Below, in pieces: positions 1 through 6,717 of a stretch of DNA of 11,332 nucleotides. The notes beneath the pieces are model-generated. The model worked only from the letters and a program-made list of their open reading frames with translations. It searched no databases and was not told where the DNA came from. A program made the position numbers and the translations under genes. Source of the DNA: Amoeboradix gromovi (taxonomy: Eukaryota; Sanchytriomycota; Sanchytriomycetes; Sanchytriales; Sanchytriaceae); the NCBI GenBank assembly GCA_018985225.1, contig JADGIF010000305.1:1-11332 (forward strand). Direction: 5' to 3'. Within the stretch, counting starts at the first letter, position 1, and every line of letters starts with the position of its first letter.

Positions 1-91
1 ATAATAGAAGATCTTTTATTAATGATAGCATTTCCTGCGTATGGTGCACCTTTAAAAACGAGTTAGTCTAGTTTTTATATTTGGTGTCCCA
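1..91 (+). repeat. Left arm of a long inverted repeat
   Basis: Read against the reverse complement of 1602-1695, this segment matches over its whole length with about six substitutions and one 3-nt gap. The outer end (ATAATAGAAGATCTTTTATT) is identical in both arms. The arm starts at the first base of the window, so it may continue to the left. Similarity stops abruptly at 91 on the inner side. The inner 31 bp (61-91) recur at 1878-1908 and, diverged, at 7226-7260. On the minus strand the core reads as the end of an open frame (GTPNIKTRLTRF, then stop). No transposase was found between the arms, so a mobile origin is possible but unproven. Confidence 0.85.
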
Positions 92-478
92 CTTAGTTGA
101 TATTCAGTCAGAGCAGCATTCATGACTTCTTTCGTACTTAAATGTGGTACCTGCAATTTGATTGAATATGCTTGAAATTAAAGGCGATTTCAATAGATAT
201 AGAGACAGCGGCATCAAAAATCTAGCATTGCACATAACAAAATAAAAGACATTGACTTGCTATATTAACGGCTCTGATATATCACATTCCAACGGAAGTA
301 GCTGTTCTCTTTTGTCACCATTACTTAGTATTAGGCAATCTTGCAAAATTTGGACACAATATTGAAAGACAATCGCTTATTTCATTGTGAATACTTGAAG
401 TAGGTGAGCTCTTTTCGGATAATTCAAGGGACTAGGCAATCCACTAACGAATTGGAAGCCGATGTGTATAAGATTAAC
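52..478 (-). pseudogene. Decayed coding sequence, unknown family
   Basis: On the minus strand one frame reads from 478 to a TAA at 52-54 with only two internal stops (TAA at 377-379, TAG at 260-262) and one apparent 1-nt insertion in the A-run at 157-160. About 140 codons are covered, where DNA of this composition should give roughly nine or ten stops. The text is protein-like: FQFVSGLPSPLNYPKRAHLL near the start, then NGDKREQLLPLECDISEPLI, VMCNARFLMPLSLYLLKSPL, LQVPHLSTKEVMNAALTEYQ and GTPNIKTRLTRF. After the final stop a shifted frame continues as FKGAPYAGNAIINKRSSI to the window edge, so the T-run at 54-58 may carry another frameshift. I do not recognise the family. A chance low-stop stretch remains possible because frame and frameshift were chosen by eye. 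Confidence 0.4.
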
Positions 479-669
479 TTATCAGTTTTTCAAGGAAATA
501 GTTTTGAAATAATTTTATCTAAATAATCTTAAATTTTTACAGAACTTTGAATTAGCAGAAGCCAATTTTGTGATACATGCGATTTTTAAAATCCTAACGA
601 CCAAAAAATTGGTATATCCGTGAAATATACGCCAATCAGCTGTCCCAAAAACCGGTTCAAAATCGTATG

Positions 670-729
670 CACGTGTATAAGCACTGATCATAATTAAGCA
701 CGTGATAGTGACATTATAAAGTTATAAAT
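670..729 (+). promoter_or_regulatory. Likely promoter of the GPI-protein gene
   Basis: Two perfect CACGTG E-boxes lie at 670-675 and 699-704, 29 bp apart. Two TATAAA motifs follow at 715-720 and 724-729, just before the ATG at 751. CACGTG is the site of fungal bHLH factors such as Cbf1 or Pho4 relatives; assigning a factor here is inference. A short upstream frame (728-757, nine codons and a stop) overlaps the main ATG and could lower its translation if transcription starts upstream of it. Confidence 0.45.
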
Positions 730-750
730 GTTTCACAGCACTAATCCAGA

Positions 751-1230
751 ATGTTGAACTTAATAGCGACCATTACAGCGTTGGAAATTACAATCATTCA
801 ACCTTTTTTAAATAATGAGTACACGTTTGGTAGCAACATTCCTATAAGATGGACATATCCTGAGAACGCTACGGTCCCTGAATCAGTATCCTTTGTTTTG
901 TTAGACGGAAGCAAAAATATGAATGATGCAGTTAGTTTCGGTGAAGTTGCAAATGTATCACCAAGTCTGAAATCTATTACTATAAAGACACCAGAAGTAC
1001 CGGACGGCAAATCCTATTTTATTAGAGTAGGCAATGATGGCGATTACAGATACTCTTCAGCCTTTGCTATTAAATCAAACTCTACAGAGTCTTCGCCGCC
1101 AGCCACAGAAAAAGCAGACAAGACCGATTCATCAAGCGCTCAACCAGAACAAGCAGTCGGTAGCGACGTGGTAGATTTGTCAGTTTCATTAATGATATCG
1201 ATGAGTGCACTCTTACTTAGTGGTTTTTAA
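751..1230 (+). CDS. Ser/Thr-rich GPI-anchored Kre9/KNH-like protein
   Basis: This 159-residue protein looks secreted and lipid-anchored, a cell-surface or cell-wall protein. It has a short hydrophobic N-terminus (residues 1-17), then a beta-rich domain, about 12-108, that matches the fungal Ser-Thr-rich GPI-anchored/Kre9-KNH N-terminal family (opening ITIIQPFLNNEYTFGSNIPI, then a Trp at 34). Residues 109-137 are a Ser/Pro/Thr-rich stalk. The C-terminus (139-159) is hydrophobic with no charged residue after D142, as in GPI-attachment signals; the anchor site is probably near G137-S138. Possible N-glycosylation sites are N39, N68 and N110. The signal peptide is unusually short, but the frame has a stop at 742-744 and I found no upstream exon. 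AATAAA follows the stop directly. The gene lies inside the inverted repeat, unlike any other gene here. Confidence 0.8.
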   Translation: MLNLIATITALEITIIQPFLNNEYTFGSNIPIRWTYPENATVPESVSFVLLDGSKNMNDAVSFGEVANVSPSLKSITIKTPEVPDGKSYFIRVGNDGDYRYSSAFAIKSNSTESSPPATEKADKTDSSSAQPEQAVGSDVVDLSVSLMISMSALLLSGF

Positions 1231-1236
1231 AATAAA
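1231..1236 (+). terminator. Poly(A) signal of the GPI-protein gene
   Basis: AATAAA starts on the base after the TAA stop, implying an extremely short 3' untranslated region. Confidence 0.5.
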
Positions 1237-1601
1237 TGATTGTCTTGATTTCCAAATGGTTATTTTGACTCTACCCGCTATGGTATACCCTTGCTGATTG
1301 TTAGACCTAATCTCACTGGACGGTAACATGGCCTTTGCTAACGCTTAGTTAGATTCTAGCGCAAACTCTTGGTGGTCCACGGTTCGTTTTGGATAACGCC
1401 ATTCACCTTCGAATTGGAATGAAAAGAGGCTATATACGGGATAGTTCTCCATATTTGCAGCTGGTAATGGTTATCTGAATCCTAAGCAACAAATATTGAT
1501 ACAACTCGAGTAAAAGATCATGCAATTTGAGCTAAGTCACATCAGTGACCACCTCGGATAAAAGTATAGTACAAAATTCGCAATTCTGACTATGCTTCAG
1601 T
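1237..1601. other. Gene-free inner part of the inverted-repeat region
   Basis: No convincing gene is seen. A small perfect hairpin lies at 1536-1549 (GTCAC, ATCA loop, GTGAC). The stretch at about 1347-1380 resembles the 31-bp repeat core (AGTTAG, TCTAG, TTGGTG, TCCAC in the same order) but needs gaps, so it is only a weak possible copy. The last 60 bases hold the remains of the right-hand decayed coding sequence. Confidence 0.5.
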
Positions 1602-1641
1602 TGGGACACCAAATATAAAAACTAGACTAAGTCGTTTTTAA
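1543..1641 (+). pseudogene. Second, more decayed copy of the 52-478 coding sequence
   Basis: The plus strand ends a frame with GTPNIKTRLSRF and a TAA at 1639-1641, matching the tail of the minus-strand relic at 52-478. From the shared CAG codon to the shared GGGACACC the two copies differ in length by exactly 3 nt, so the frame is conserved. Upstream of GTPN little but Q..P and a Tyr can be aligned. This copy has stops at 1546-1548 and 1567-1569. The shifted frame after the stop also continues in both copies (here ending IINKRSSIIPIFFH). The two relics face outward with the GPI gene between them. Confidence 0.35.
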
Positions 1642-1695
1642 AGGAAGTGCTCCATAAGAAGGAAATACTATTATTAATAAAAGATCTTCTATTAT
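1602..1695 (-). repeat. Right arm of the long inverted repeat
   Basis: Reverse complement of 1-91, with about 93 per cent identity and a 3-nt length difference near 1644-1646. The outer 23 bases match exactly. The inner boundary falls at the same base as in the left arm (after TGTCCCA in the left-arm orientation), although faint in-frame similarity continues inward for about 60 bp. No target-site duplication can be tested because the left arm begins at the window edge. Confidence 0.85.
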
Positions 1696-1877
1696 ACCAA
1701 TTTTCTTTCATTAATGTCATTCCTCTCTTTAAAATAAAACAAGATGACCCACTAGCTCTTTCAAATAGTGAAGGTCTTTAAGTGTCTAAGCAAAAGGTGC
1801 AACCAATAAGATTAATTTATGTTAATTTACTATCGGTTAATACACACTTGAAAATAATGATTCAAACTATTTCAGAA

Positions 1878-1908
1878 AGTTAGTCTAGTTTTTATGTTTG
1901 ATGTCCCA
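1878..1908 (+). repeat. Third copy of the 31-bp repeat core
   Basis: It matches 61-91 at 29 of 31 positions (TAGTCTAGTTTTTAT, then ATGTCCCA), with no similarity on either side to the rest of the arms. On the minus strand it reads NGTSNIKTRLTF and then a stop, again the end of an open frame. It lies 62 bp upstream of the tRNA gene; insertion near tRNA genes is known for several mobile elements, but this copy is too short to show one. Confidence 0.7.
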
Positions 1909-1970
1909 TTTGTTTCTCTGGTGGGCTTTTATACATGATATCATATTTGTCTTTCCTATTCCGTAATTAT

Positions 1971-2042
1971 TCCGCCATGGTCCAGTGGTTAGGATCCCAG
2001 CTTTTCACGTTGGTGGCCGGGGTTCGATTCCCCGTGGCGGAG
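1971..2042 (+). tRNA. tRNA-Glu (anticodon UUC)
   Basis: All parts of a 72-nt eukaryotic tRNA-Glu are present. The acceptor stem pairs TCCGCCA (1971-1977) with TGGCGGA (2035-2041), with discriminator G at 2042. The anticodon stem pairs 1997-2001 with 2009-2013 around the loop TTTTCAC, placing TTC at 2004-2006, which reads GAA and GAG by wobble. The internal A box is TGGTCCAGTGG (1978-1988) and the B box GGTTCGATTCC (2021-2031). No intron is present and no CCA is encoded, as expected for a nuclear gene. The nearest T-run for polymerase III termination is four T at 2106-2109, so the precursor would have a trailer of about 65 nt. Confidence 0.97.
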
Positions 2043-2517
2043 TCAGTGTACTGAGTATCGACCTATGAAATCAGGTTTAATTGATTTCAGCTAGAGATGA
2101 CCATATTTTGTCGCCTAAAGATCAGCCCAGTAATTCTGAGATAATTTCTTCTTTATCCATTAGTCATTCATCAATTAGTAAGAAACACTCAATAAACAAA
2201 AACTTGATTACCGACTTATCCTTTCTTGGGCTAGTGACTGTTTAAGCCTCATTGAACTGATCTGGCAATGCTTACATTTGGTTTATTTTTATGTTTGAGT
2301 ACATATTGGTCTGTTTTAAGCAATATAAGGAATTTTTAATCAGGTATATTCGGTCGGCTTTCTATCTACATTCTAATTTTGACATTGATTTAATAATTTG
2401 TAATTGCAAAAGGGGATTCATTAATATATCCATGATCATTTATTGGTCACAATTATATCAGTGGTTACCCACGTTGCGGTTTATAAAGTAGCAAATAACA
2501 AAGTTACTGTAAACATA
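2043..2517. other. Intergenic gap with one protein-like open stretch
   Basis: No firm gene is seen. One plus-strand frame is open from 2081 to a TAA at 2243-2245 (54 codons; contains SPKDQPSNSEIISSLSISHS) but lacks an early ATG. An ATG at 2065-2067 would join this frame if GTTTAATTGATTTCAG (2075-2090, 16 nt) were an intron, giving a 54-residue product; that intron lacks a clear branch site, so the model is speculative. A second frame at 2291-2491 (66 residues) is hydrophobic, unlike any known family and probably chance. Confidence 0.3.
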
Positions 2518-2769
2518 ATGTCAACTATTAATCGACTAATAACTGCTGCATTGGATAAGCATCCTGAATGCGATCAACTATACAGAAAGACTTTGCTCCT
2601 TAACTCGTTCAAAGTTCTTATCCATCAAAGCCCGGTGCAATACGCTTCTCAGGTGTCAAAGAACCTTAACGAGATGGAGCGCATACTAGAGACTTTATTA
2701 AAGCAGGACTTGACAACTTATCCACAAATCGTTAAGGATATGAAATTAGTTGATAAAAGCAATTCGTAA
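2518..2769 (+). CDS. Small helical protein, unknown function
   Basis: The frame encodes 83 residues from the ATG at 2518, which has A at -3. The protein is soluble and probably all helical, with no signal peptide or membrane segment. Residues 1-27 (SAALDKHPECDQLYRKTLLL-like amphipathic start, as read ITAALDKHPECDQLYRKTLL) are followed by a second helix about 30-62 with heptad-like hydrophobics (VLIHQSPVQYASQVSKNLNE onward). The size and layout suggest a small subunit or adaptor, but I do not recognise the family. The frame is open upstream to 2443 without an ATG, so 2518 is the natural start. The gene converges on the aminotransferase with only 29 bp between stop codons, which argues for a real transcript end here. 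Confidence 0.65.
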   Translation: MSTINRLITAALDKHPECDQLYRKTLLLNSFKVLIHQSPVQYASQVSKNLNEMERILETLLKQDLTTYPQIVKDMKLVDKSNS

Positions 2770-2798
2770 AAAACAGTAAATAATAATACCAACGAAAT

Positions 2799-3968
2799 TT
2801 ATTGCTCTTTGATGTGTTTAATCATTCTTTCTAGGGCAGTGTCCAAAAGTGATTTTGTAGGTGTAATCACAACTCGAACATACCCTTTTATCCCAAAACA
2901 TTGGCCAGGAAGACATTGTACGGAATATTTCTTCATCAGCTCTTTACAAAATGCAACGTCATCGCCACCAGGTACTTTAAACATAACATACATCGCACCC
3001 TGCGGTTTAATAACAGTAGTGTGTGGCGACAACTTATCGTATATGTAGTACGCATGTTCCTTTAACTTATCGTTTAACTCTTTATAATATTCAGTGCGAG
3101 TGTTCTTAAAAATGTCTTTCAAGGCATATTGAATCAATGAATTTGGACCCAGAATTAGCTGACTTAATTTAACGACCCCGTCTAAAATAGCATCATTGCG
3201 ATATACAATGACCCATCCTAGGCGATATCCCGGGCAAAGAAACTGCTTGGCAATTCCACCGGTGCTAAGAACTGGCAGTGTTGTCAACTCCCCTAGAGCA
3301 TAGAATTGATCGTCAAATACCATGTTAGCATAGATTTCATCAGCAATAATGGGGATAGAATGTTTTTCCAATATCTTAACTATATCCAAAAGATGTTGCT
3401 TACAGTAATTGCTACCACAGGGATTGCTGGGATTATTAATTACAATCGACTTGATTTTGCTATGCGAGTGCAGCAATTGGTCCAACTGCTCTACATCTAC
3501 TTCCCAACCTTTTGTAGGTAACAAGTCATAATATATGATTTTAATGTCCAAGTTATTTGCTAAAGTAGAATACAATGAGAAACTTGGTCTTGCGATCAAA
3601 ACCGCATCGCCAGGGTTGCAAAGAACTTTCAAGGACATTTCAAGAGCATGACTGCACCCACTTGTTAGAATAACTTGATCTTTGGATACTTTGGAATTAT
3701 TTGCACTACTCCAAAAATCAGCAACTGCTAATCTAGCTGATTCATATCCAACAGATGGAGGATAGCCATTGGCTTTTCCGCTAGCTAATGCACTGCAAAT
3801 AGAGTCAGTTACCGTTTTGGGAACTGGAAAGTTGCCAAAAACAGTAGGATCACCTAGTGATAACGCGATCTTTTCTAAATCCTTATTCCATTCTTGAATG
3901 TTGTCTACAATAGCGCGAATAGGATTATGGGTTCGACTTGCCTGTTCAGAAATTTTAAATTCGAGCAT
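2799..3968 (-). CDS. TAT: Tyrosine aminotransferase (PLP-dependent)
   Basis: It should transfer the amino group of tyrosine (and related aromatic amino acids) to 2-oxoglutarate, giving 4-hydroxyphenylpyruvate, the first step of tyrosine breakdown; likely cytosolic. The 389-residue protein follows the animal-type tyrosine aminotransferase family end to end: NPIRAIVDN (15-23), GDPTVFGN (39-46), NGYPPSVG (67-74), LTSGCSHALE (101-110), NNPSNPCG (178-185, cofactor-binding Asn182), ADEIYANM (209-216, Asp210 and Tyr213), the cofactor-lysine motif GGIAKQ with Lys241, PGYRLGW with Arg249, and GYVRVVIT with substrate-carboxylate Arg365. The long N-terminal extension of vertebrate enzymes is absent, and the frame begins just before the conserved core, so the ATG at 3968 fits. 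No intron is needed. Typical fungal Aro8/Aro9 enzymes belong to a different branch. Substrate preference within the family is inferred. Confidence 0.9.
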   Translation of the reverse strand: MLEFKISEQASRTHNPIRAIVDNIQEWNKDLEKIALSLGDPTVFGNFPVPKTVTDSICSALASGKANGYPPSVGYESARLAVADFWSSANNSKVSKDQVILTSGCSHALEMSLKVLCNPGDAVLIARPSFSLYSTLANNLDIKIIYYDLLPTKGWEVDVEQLDQLLHSHSKIKSIVINNPSNPCGSNYCKQHLLDIVKILEKHSIPIIADEIYANMVFDDQFYALGELTTLPVLSTGGIAKQFLCPGYRLGWVIVYRNDAILDGVVKLSQLILGPNSLIQYALKDIFKNTRTEYYKELNDKLKEHAYYIYDKLSPHTTVIKPQGAMYVMFKVPGGDDVAFCKELMKKYSVQCLPGQCFGIKGYVRVVITPTKSLLDTALERMIKHIKEQ

Positions 3969-4007
3969 TCTGAAAGCAGTAATTTCAAGGATATTTTTCT
4001 AACGAAA
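3969..4007. promoter_or_regulatory. 39-bp divergent promoter between TAT and RAE1
   Basis: Only 39 bp separate the start codons of two outward-facing genes. Both ATGs have A at -3. There is no TATA box in the gap. Control elements or 5' ends of each transcript must lie partly within the other gene, unless leaders are nearly absent. Confidence 0.6.
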
Positions 4008-5025
4008 ATGAATAATTTTGGCGGTCAATCTAATGACGATATAACTACAAACAGTCCACCGTCAGATGATATATCTTGTATTCAATTTCATCCCCAGTCT
4101 GATATTTTAGCTGTATCTGCTTGGGATCAAACTGTTAGTATATATGAAGTTCAGCAACAAATCATGCCTCGCGCACAAATAAAAGTTAGTTCTATTCCTT
4201 TAGACCTTGAATGGGTAGGTGACAAACTAGTTGCCATTGCTTGTGCCGATGGTACTGTTCAAATATATAATATTGACTCTAACTCTGCCTCAACAATTGG
4301 CAAACATGACGTGGGTGCCAGAGGTGTGAATCTGGCTGCTCCTAATATTATAGTGTCTGGTGGGTGGGACAAATACCTAAAATATTGGGATCTAAATACT
4401 AAGGCGTCTCTAGGTCAGGTTTTGTTGTCTGAGCGTGTCTATTGCATGGATGCATTTAATCAGATACTTATTGCAGTCACTGCCGATAAGAACGTACATG
4501 TACTTCATATGAATAACCCGTTACAAATTATGAAAACTATGCCTTCTACTTTAAAACTGCAACCTCGTTGTATAGCACTCTATCGACCAAACCCTAATGG
4601 ATTTGCTATAGGTAGCATTGAGGGTAGATGTGCTCTGGAATACTTTGAAGACAAAGATAGTGGTTTGAAATTTTCGTTTAAATGTCATCGTGAAGACAAT
4701 AAAAGTATATTTGCTGTAAATTCAATTAAATTTCATCCTATCCATGGCACATTTACAACCGCTGGGAGCGATGGCTGCTTTCATTTCTGGGACAAGGACT
4801 CAAAACAAAGGCTTAAAGCCAATTCGAACAAGTCATTACCTATTACATGTAGTCTTTACTAACATAGCAGTCAGTTTTAATGGAAATGGTCAGTTATTCG
4901 CATACGCATTGTCTTACGATTGGTCTAAAGGACATGAAGGTAAGAAGCCTGAATTTAAGCCACAGCTGTGGGTTCATAGACTAAAGGATGAGGACATAAA
5001 GCCACGCATTAAAAAAAAGATTTAA
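4008..5025 (+). CDS. RAE1: RAE1/Gle2 mRNA export factor, WD40 repeats
   Basis: Rae1/Gle2 is a seven-bladed WD40 propeller that binds the Nup98-type nucleoporin and helps export mRNA through the nuclear pore. The product (332 residues if a 19-nt intron is removed) follows the family throughout: DDISCIQFHP (about 20-29), SGGWDKYLKYWDL, the Rae1 signature GFAIGSIEGRCALEYF, FKCHRE, FHPIHGTFTTAGSDG, FWDKD, and the C-terminal FAYALSYDWSKGHE with a basic tail. The coding sequence is join(4008-4848, 4868-5025): without splicing it would stop at 4861-4863 and lose the last blade. The ATG at 4008 matches the family N-terminus; the open frame continues upstream to 3894, but that would overlap the aminotransferase. 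The stop TAA overlaps an AATAAA. Asparaginyl-tRNA synthetase follows 75 bp downstream. Confidence 0.93.
4849..4867 (+). other. 19-nt spliceosomal intron in RAE1
   Basis: The sequence GTAGTCTTTACTAACATAG starts with GT, ends with AG and contains the perfect branch consensus TACTAAC with its branch A four bases before the end. Removing it joins SLPIT to SVSFNGNGQLFAYALS. The spacing between the conserved FWDKD and FAYA blocks then equals that of human RAE1. Using the next AG (4870, 22 nt) also keeps the frame but makes the protein one residue shorter. A single-base sequencing error is a worse fit, since it would insert about six extra residues. Confidence 0.82.
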
Positions 5026-5029
5026 TAAA
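5024..5029 (+). terminator. Poly(A) signal overlapping the RAE1 stop
   Basis: AATAAA shares its first two bases with the TAA stop at 5023-5025. Confidence 0.5.
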
Positions 5030-5100
5030 CAAGATTGATCCTTGTTCTTCAGCTAACACTTCAATTTTTTTACGCAACTTTGGATCTCCCTGAACCACAA

Positions 5101-6717
5101 ATGACTCTTCATTACATCAAAGAAAAAGCGTCGAACGGAAATGGTACGGAATCCAAGCCATTTGGAGATGTTCAGGAATTATTCCAAGCCAACGGTATGG
5201 TTGAAATGAGCAATATTTTTATACACAATGGCGAGAAATATGAACTGATTTCCCAATCATTTTACAAAAAAAGCGTCAAATATTTTGAAAAACAGCAGAA
5301 GAAAAAAAAAGATAGTCAAGCATTACCAGCAAAACAGCAGGTGGAACTGTTGAGTTTTGAAGAGTTGAATGATGCATTAAACCAAATTAAAGCAATGGAT
5401 GACACTTTGAAAAGAACTGAAATTGGTAAGCTAAATCCTAATTCTTCAGTAGTTCGAATATTTGGGTGGATTCATCGCATTCGTAAACAAAAGAGTATTT
5501 CGTTTATTGTATTAAGAGACGGGTCTGGACAAGTGCAAATTGTGATTAATAAGGAATTAAGCAAGTTTGTGGACCAGCTAGCAACCGAATCTACTGTCGA
5601 TATCATTGGTAATCTTTGCAAAACTGATTCTACTGCCCAAGGCTTTGAAATTCAGGCTACAGCTGTGCAAGTTGTTGGAAAAGCTCCTACTGGCGATGAT
5701 GCATTTAGTAACAAGTTAAATGTGGAGTCTAACAGTGATGTTAGACTAGATCAACGTCATCTAGTTATTCGCGGTGACACCGCTAGCGCAGTATTGAAAA
5801 TGAGAAGTATCGCCAGTTTCGCGTTTCGTCACTTTTATAGGCAGCATGGTTATCATGAAATCCAACCTCCACTTATGGTACAGAATCAGTGCGAAGGAGG
5901 TTCTACTTTGTTTTCCTTCAACTACTATGATGAACCAGCATATTTAACTCAGTCTTCTCAGCTTTATTTGGAGACTGTTTTGCCAGTTTTTGGTAAAGCA
6001 TTTTGTATGACTGAATCCTTTAGAGCTGAGAAATCTAGCACACGTCGGCATTTGAGTGAGTATACTCATATTGAAGCAGAATTAAGTTTTATAACTTTCG
6101 AAGATCTATTGCAGCATCTAGAGCAGCTGTTGGCGTATGTTGTTGAGTTTATCAAAAATGACAAGGAAGCACAAGGTCTTATGGCTTTGTTAAACCCTTC
6201 CTTTGGTGGACTAAAGTTGCCAATCCGTAGAATGAGTTATAAAGATGCAATTAAATGGCTAAACGATAATAGCGTAATGAAATTGGAAGAAGAAGGTGGT
6301 GGTAACTATGTTTTTGGAGATGACATACCTGAATCTGCTGAGCGTAAGATGGTAGATCAGCTAAAGGAGCCAATAATGTTGACTCATTTCCCCACTCAAA
6401 TGAAGGCATTCTACATGCGTAAAGTAGATGATGAGCCATCATTAACCGAAAGCGTTGATATATTGCTACCAAATGTGGGAGAATGCGTTGGTGGCTCGAT
6501 GAGAGAACCCGATTACGAGTTGTTGATGGGGAGATACAAAAAAGAGGGACTGGACCCGTCCTTGTATTACTGGTATACGGATCAGCGCAAATACGGTACA
6601 ACTGAGCATGGTGGGTATGGATTAGGATTGGAAAGATTTTTGTGTTGGATATTAAATCAACATACAGTAAGAGAGGTCTGTTTGTATCCGAGATATGTGG
6701 GAAGATGTAAACCGTGA
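5101..6717 (+). CDS. NARS1: Asparaginyl-tRNA synthetase, cytosolic
   Basis: It charges tRNA-Asn with asparagine using ATP, in the cytosol. The 538-residue protein has the full layout of the eukaryotic enzyme: an N-terminal extension domain (about 1-60, with NGNGTESKPF), a lysine-rich linker (60-72), an OB-fold anticodon-binding domain (about 117-195, starting VVRIFGWIHRIRKQ) and the class II core. Motif 1 ends near P257, motif 2 is FRAEKSSTRRHLSEYTHIEA (307-326), and motif 3 is GYGLGLER (505-512). The C-terminus VCLYPRYVGRCKP is the usual ending. HLSEYTHIEAE and the NVGECVGGSMRE segment separate it from AspRS and LysRS. The frame is open upstream to 5035 without an ATG, and the protein from 5101 already contains the whole N-terminal domain, so 5101 is chosen. 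No intron is needed. AATAAA overlaps the stop. Confidence 0.96.
   Translation: MTLHYIKEKASNGNGTESKPFGDVQELFQANGMVEMSNIFIHNGEKYELISQSFYKKSVKYFEKQQKKKKDSQALPAKQQVELLSFEELNDALNQIKAMDDTLKRTEIGKLNPNSSVVRIFGWIHRIRKQKSISFIVLRDGSGQVQIVINKELSKFVDQLATESTVDIIGNLCKTDSTAQGFEIQATAVQVVGKAPTGDDAFSNKLNVESNSDVRLDQRHLVIRGDTASAVLKMRSIASFAFRHFYRQHGYHEIQPPLMVQNQCEGGSTLFSFNYYDEPAYLTQSSQLYLETVLPVFGKAFCMTESFRAEKSSTRRHLSEYTHIEAELSFITFEDLLQHLEQLLAYVVEFIKNDKEAQGLMALLNPSFGGLKLPIRRMSYKDAIKWLNDNSVMKLEEEGGGNYVFGDDIPESAERKMVDQLKEPIMLTHFPTQMKAFYMRKVDDEPSLTESVDILLPNVGECVGGSMREPDYELLMGRYKKEGLDPSLYYWYTDQRKYGTTEHGGYGLGLERFLCWILNQHTVREVCLYPRYVGRCKP

Noticed and set aside
728-750. Upstream exon for the GPI protein ending at CTAATCCAG
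   Set aside because: It would explain the short signal peptide, but the upstream frames I tried either hit a stop or have no ATG.
1-1695. Complete DNA transposon with transposase
   Set aside because: The only intact gene between the arms is the GPI protein; no DDE-type or other transposase motif was seen.
2291-2491. 66-residue hydrophobic open frame
   Set aside because: AT-rich composition gives a Phe/Ile/Tyr-rich string with no recognisable domain; nothing around it supports a gene.
2443-2517. Small-protein start at 2443
   Set aside because: The codon is TTG, and the added residues are unlike the rest; ATG 2518 has a good context.
3894-4007. RAE1 start at 3894
   Set aside because: It would overlap the aminotransferase gene and add 38 residues not found in the family; ATG 4008 gives the expected N-terminus.
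4744-5025. Separate 93-residue gene after RAE1
   Set aside because: Its second half is the missing C-terminus of RAE1 in the frame entered after the 19-nt intron; the first half is a shadow of RAE1 exon 1.
5035-5100. AsnRS start at 5035
   Set aside because: The codon is TTG; the first ATG, at 5101, already gives the complete N-terminal domain.
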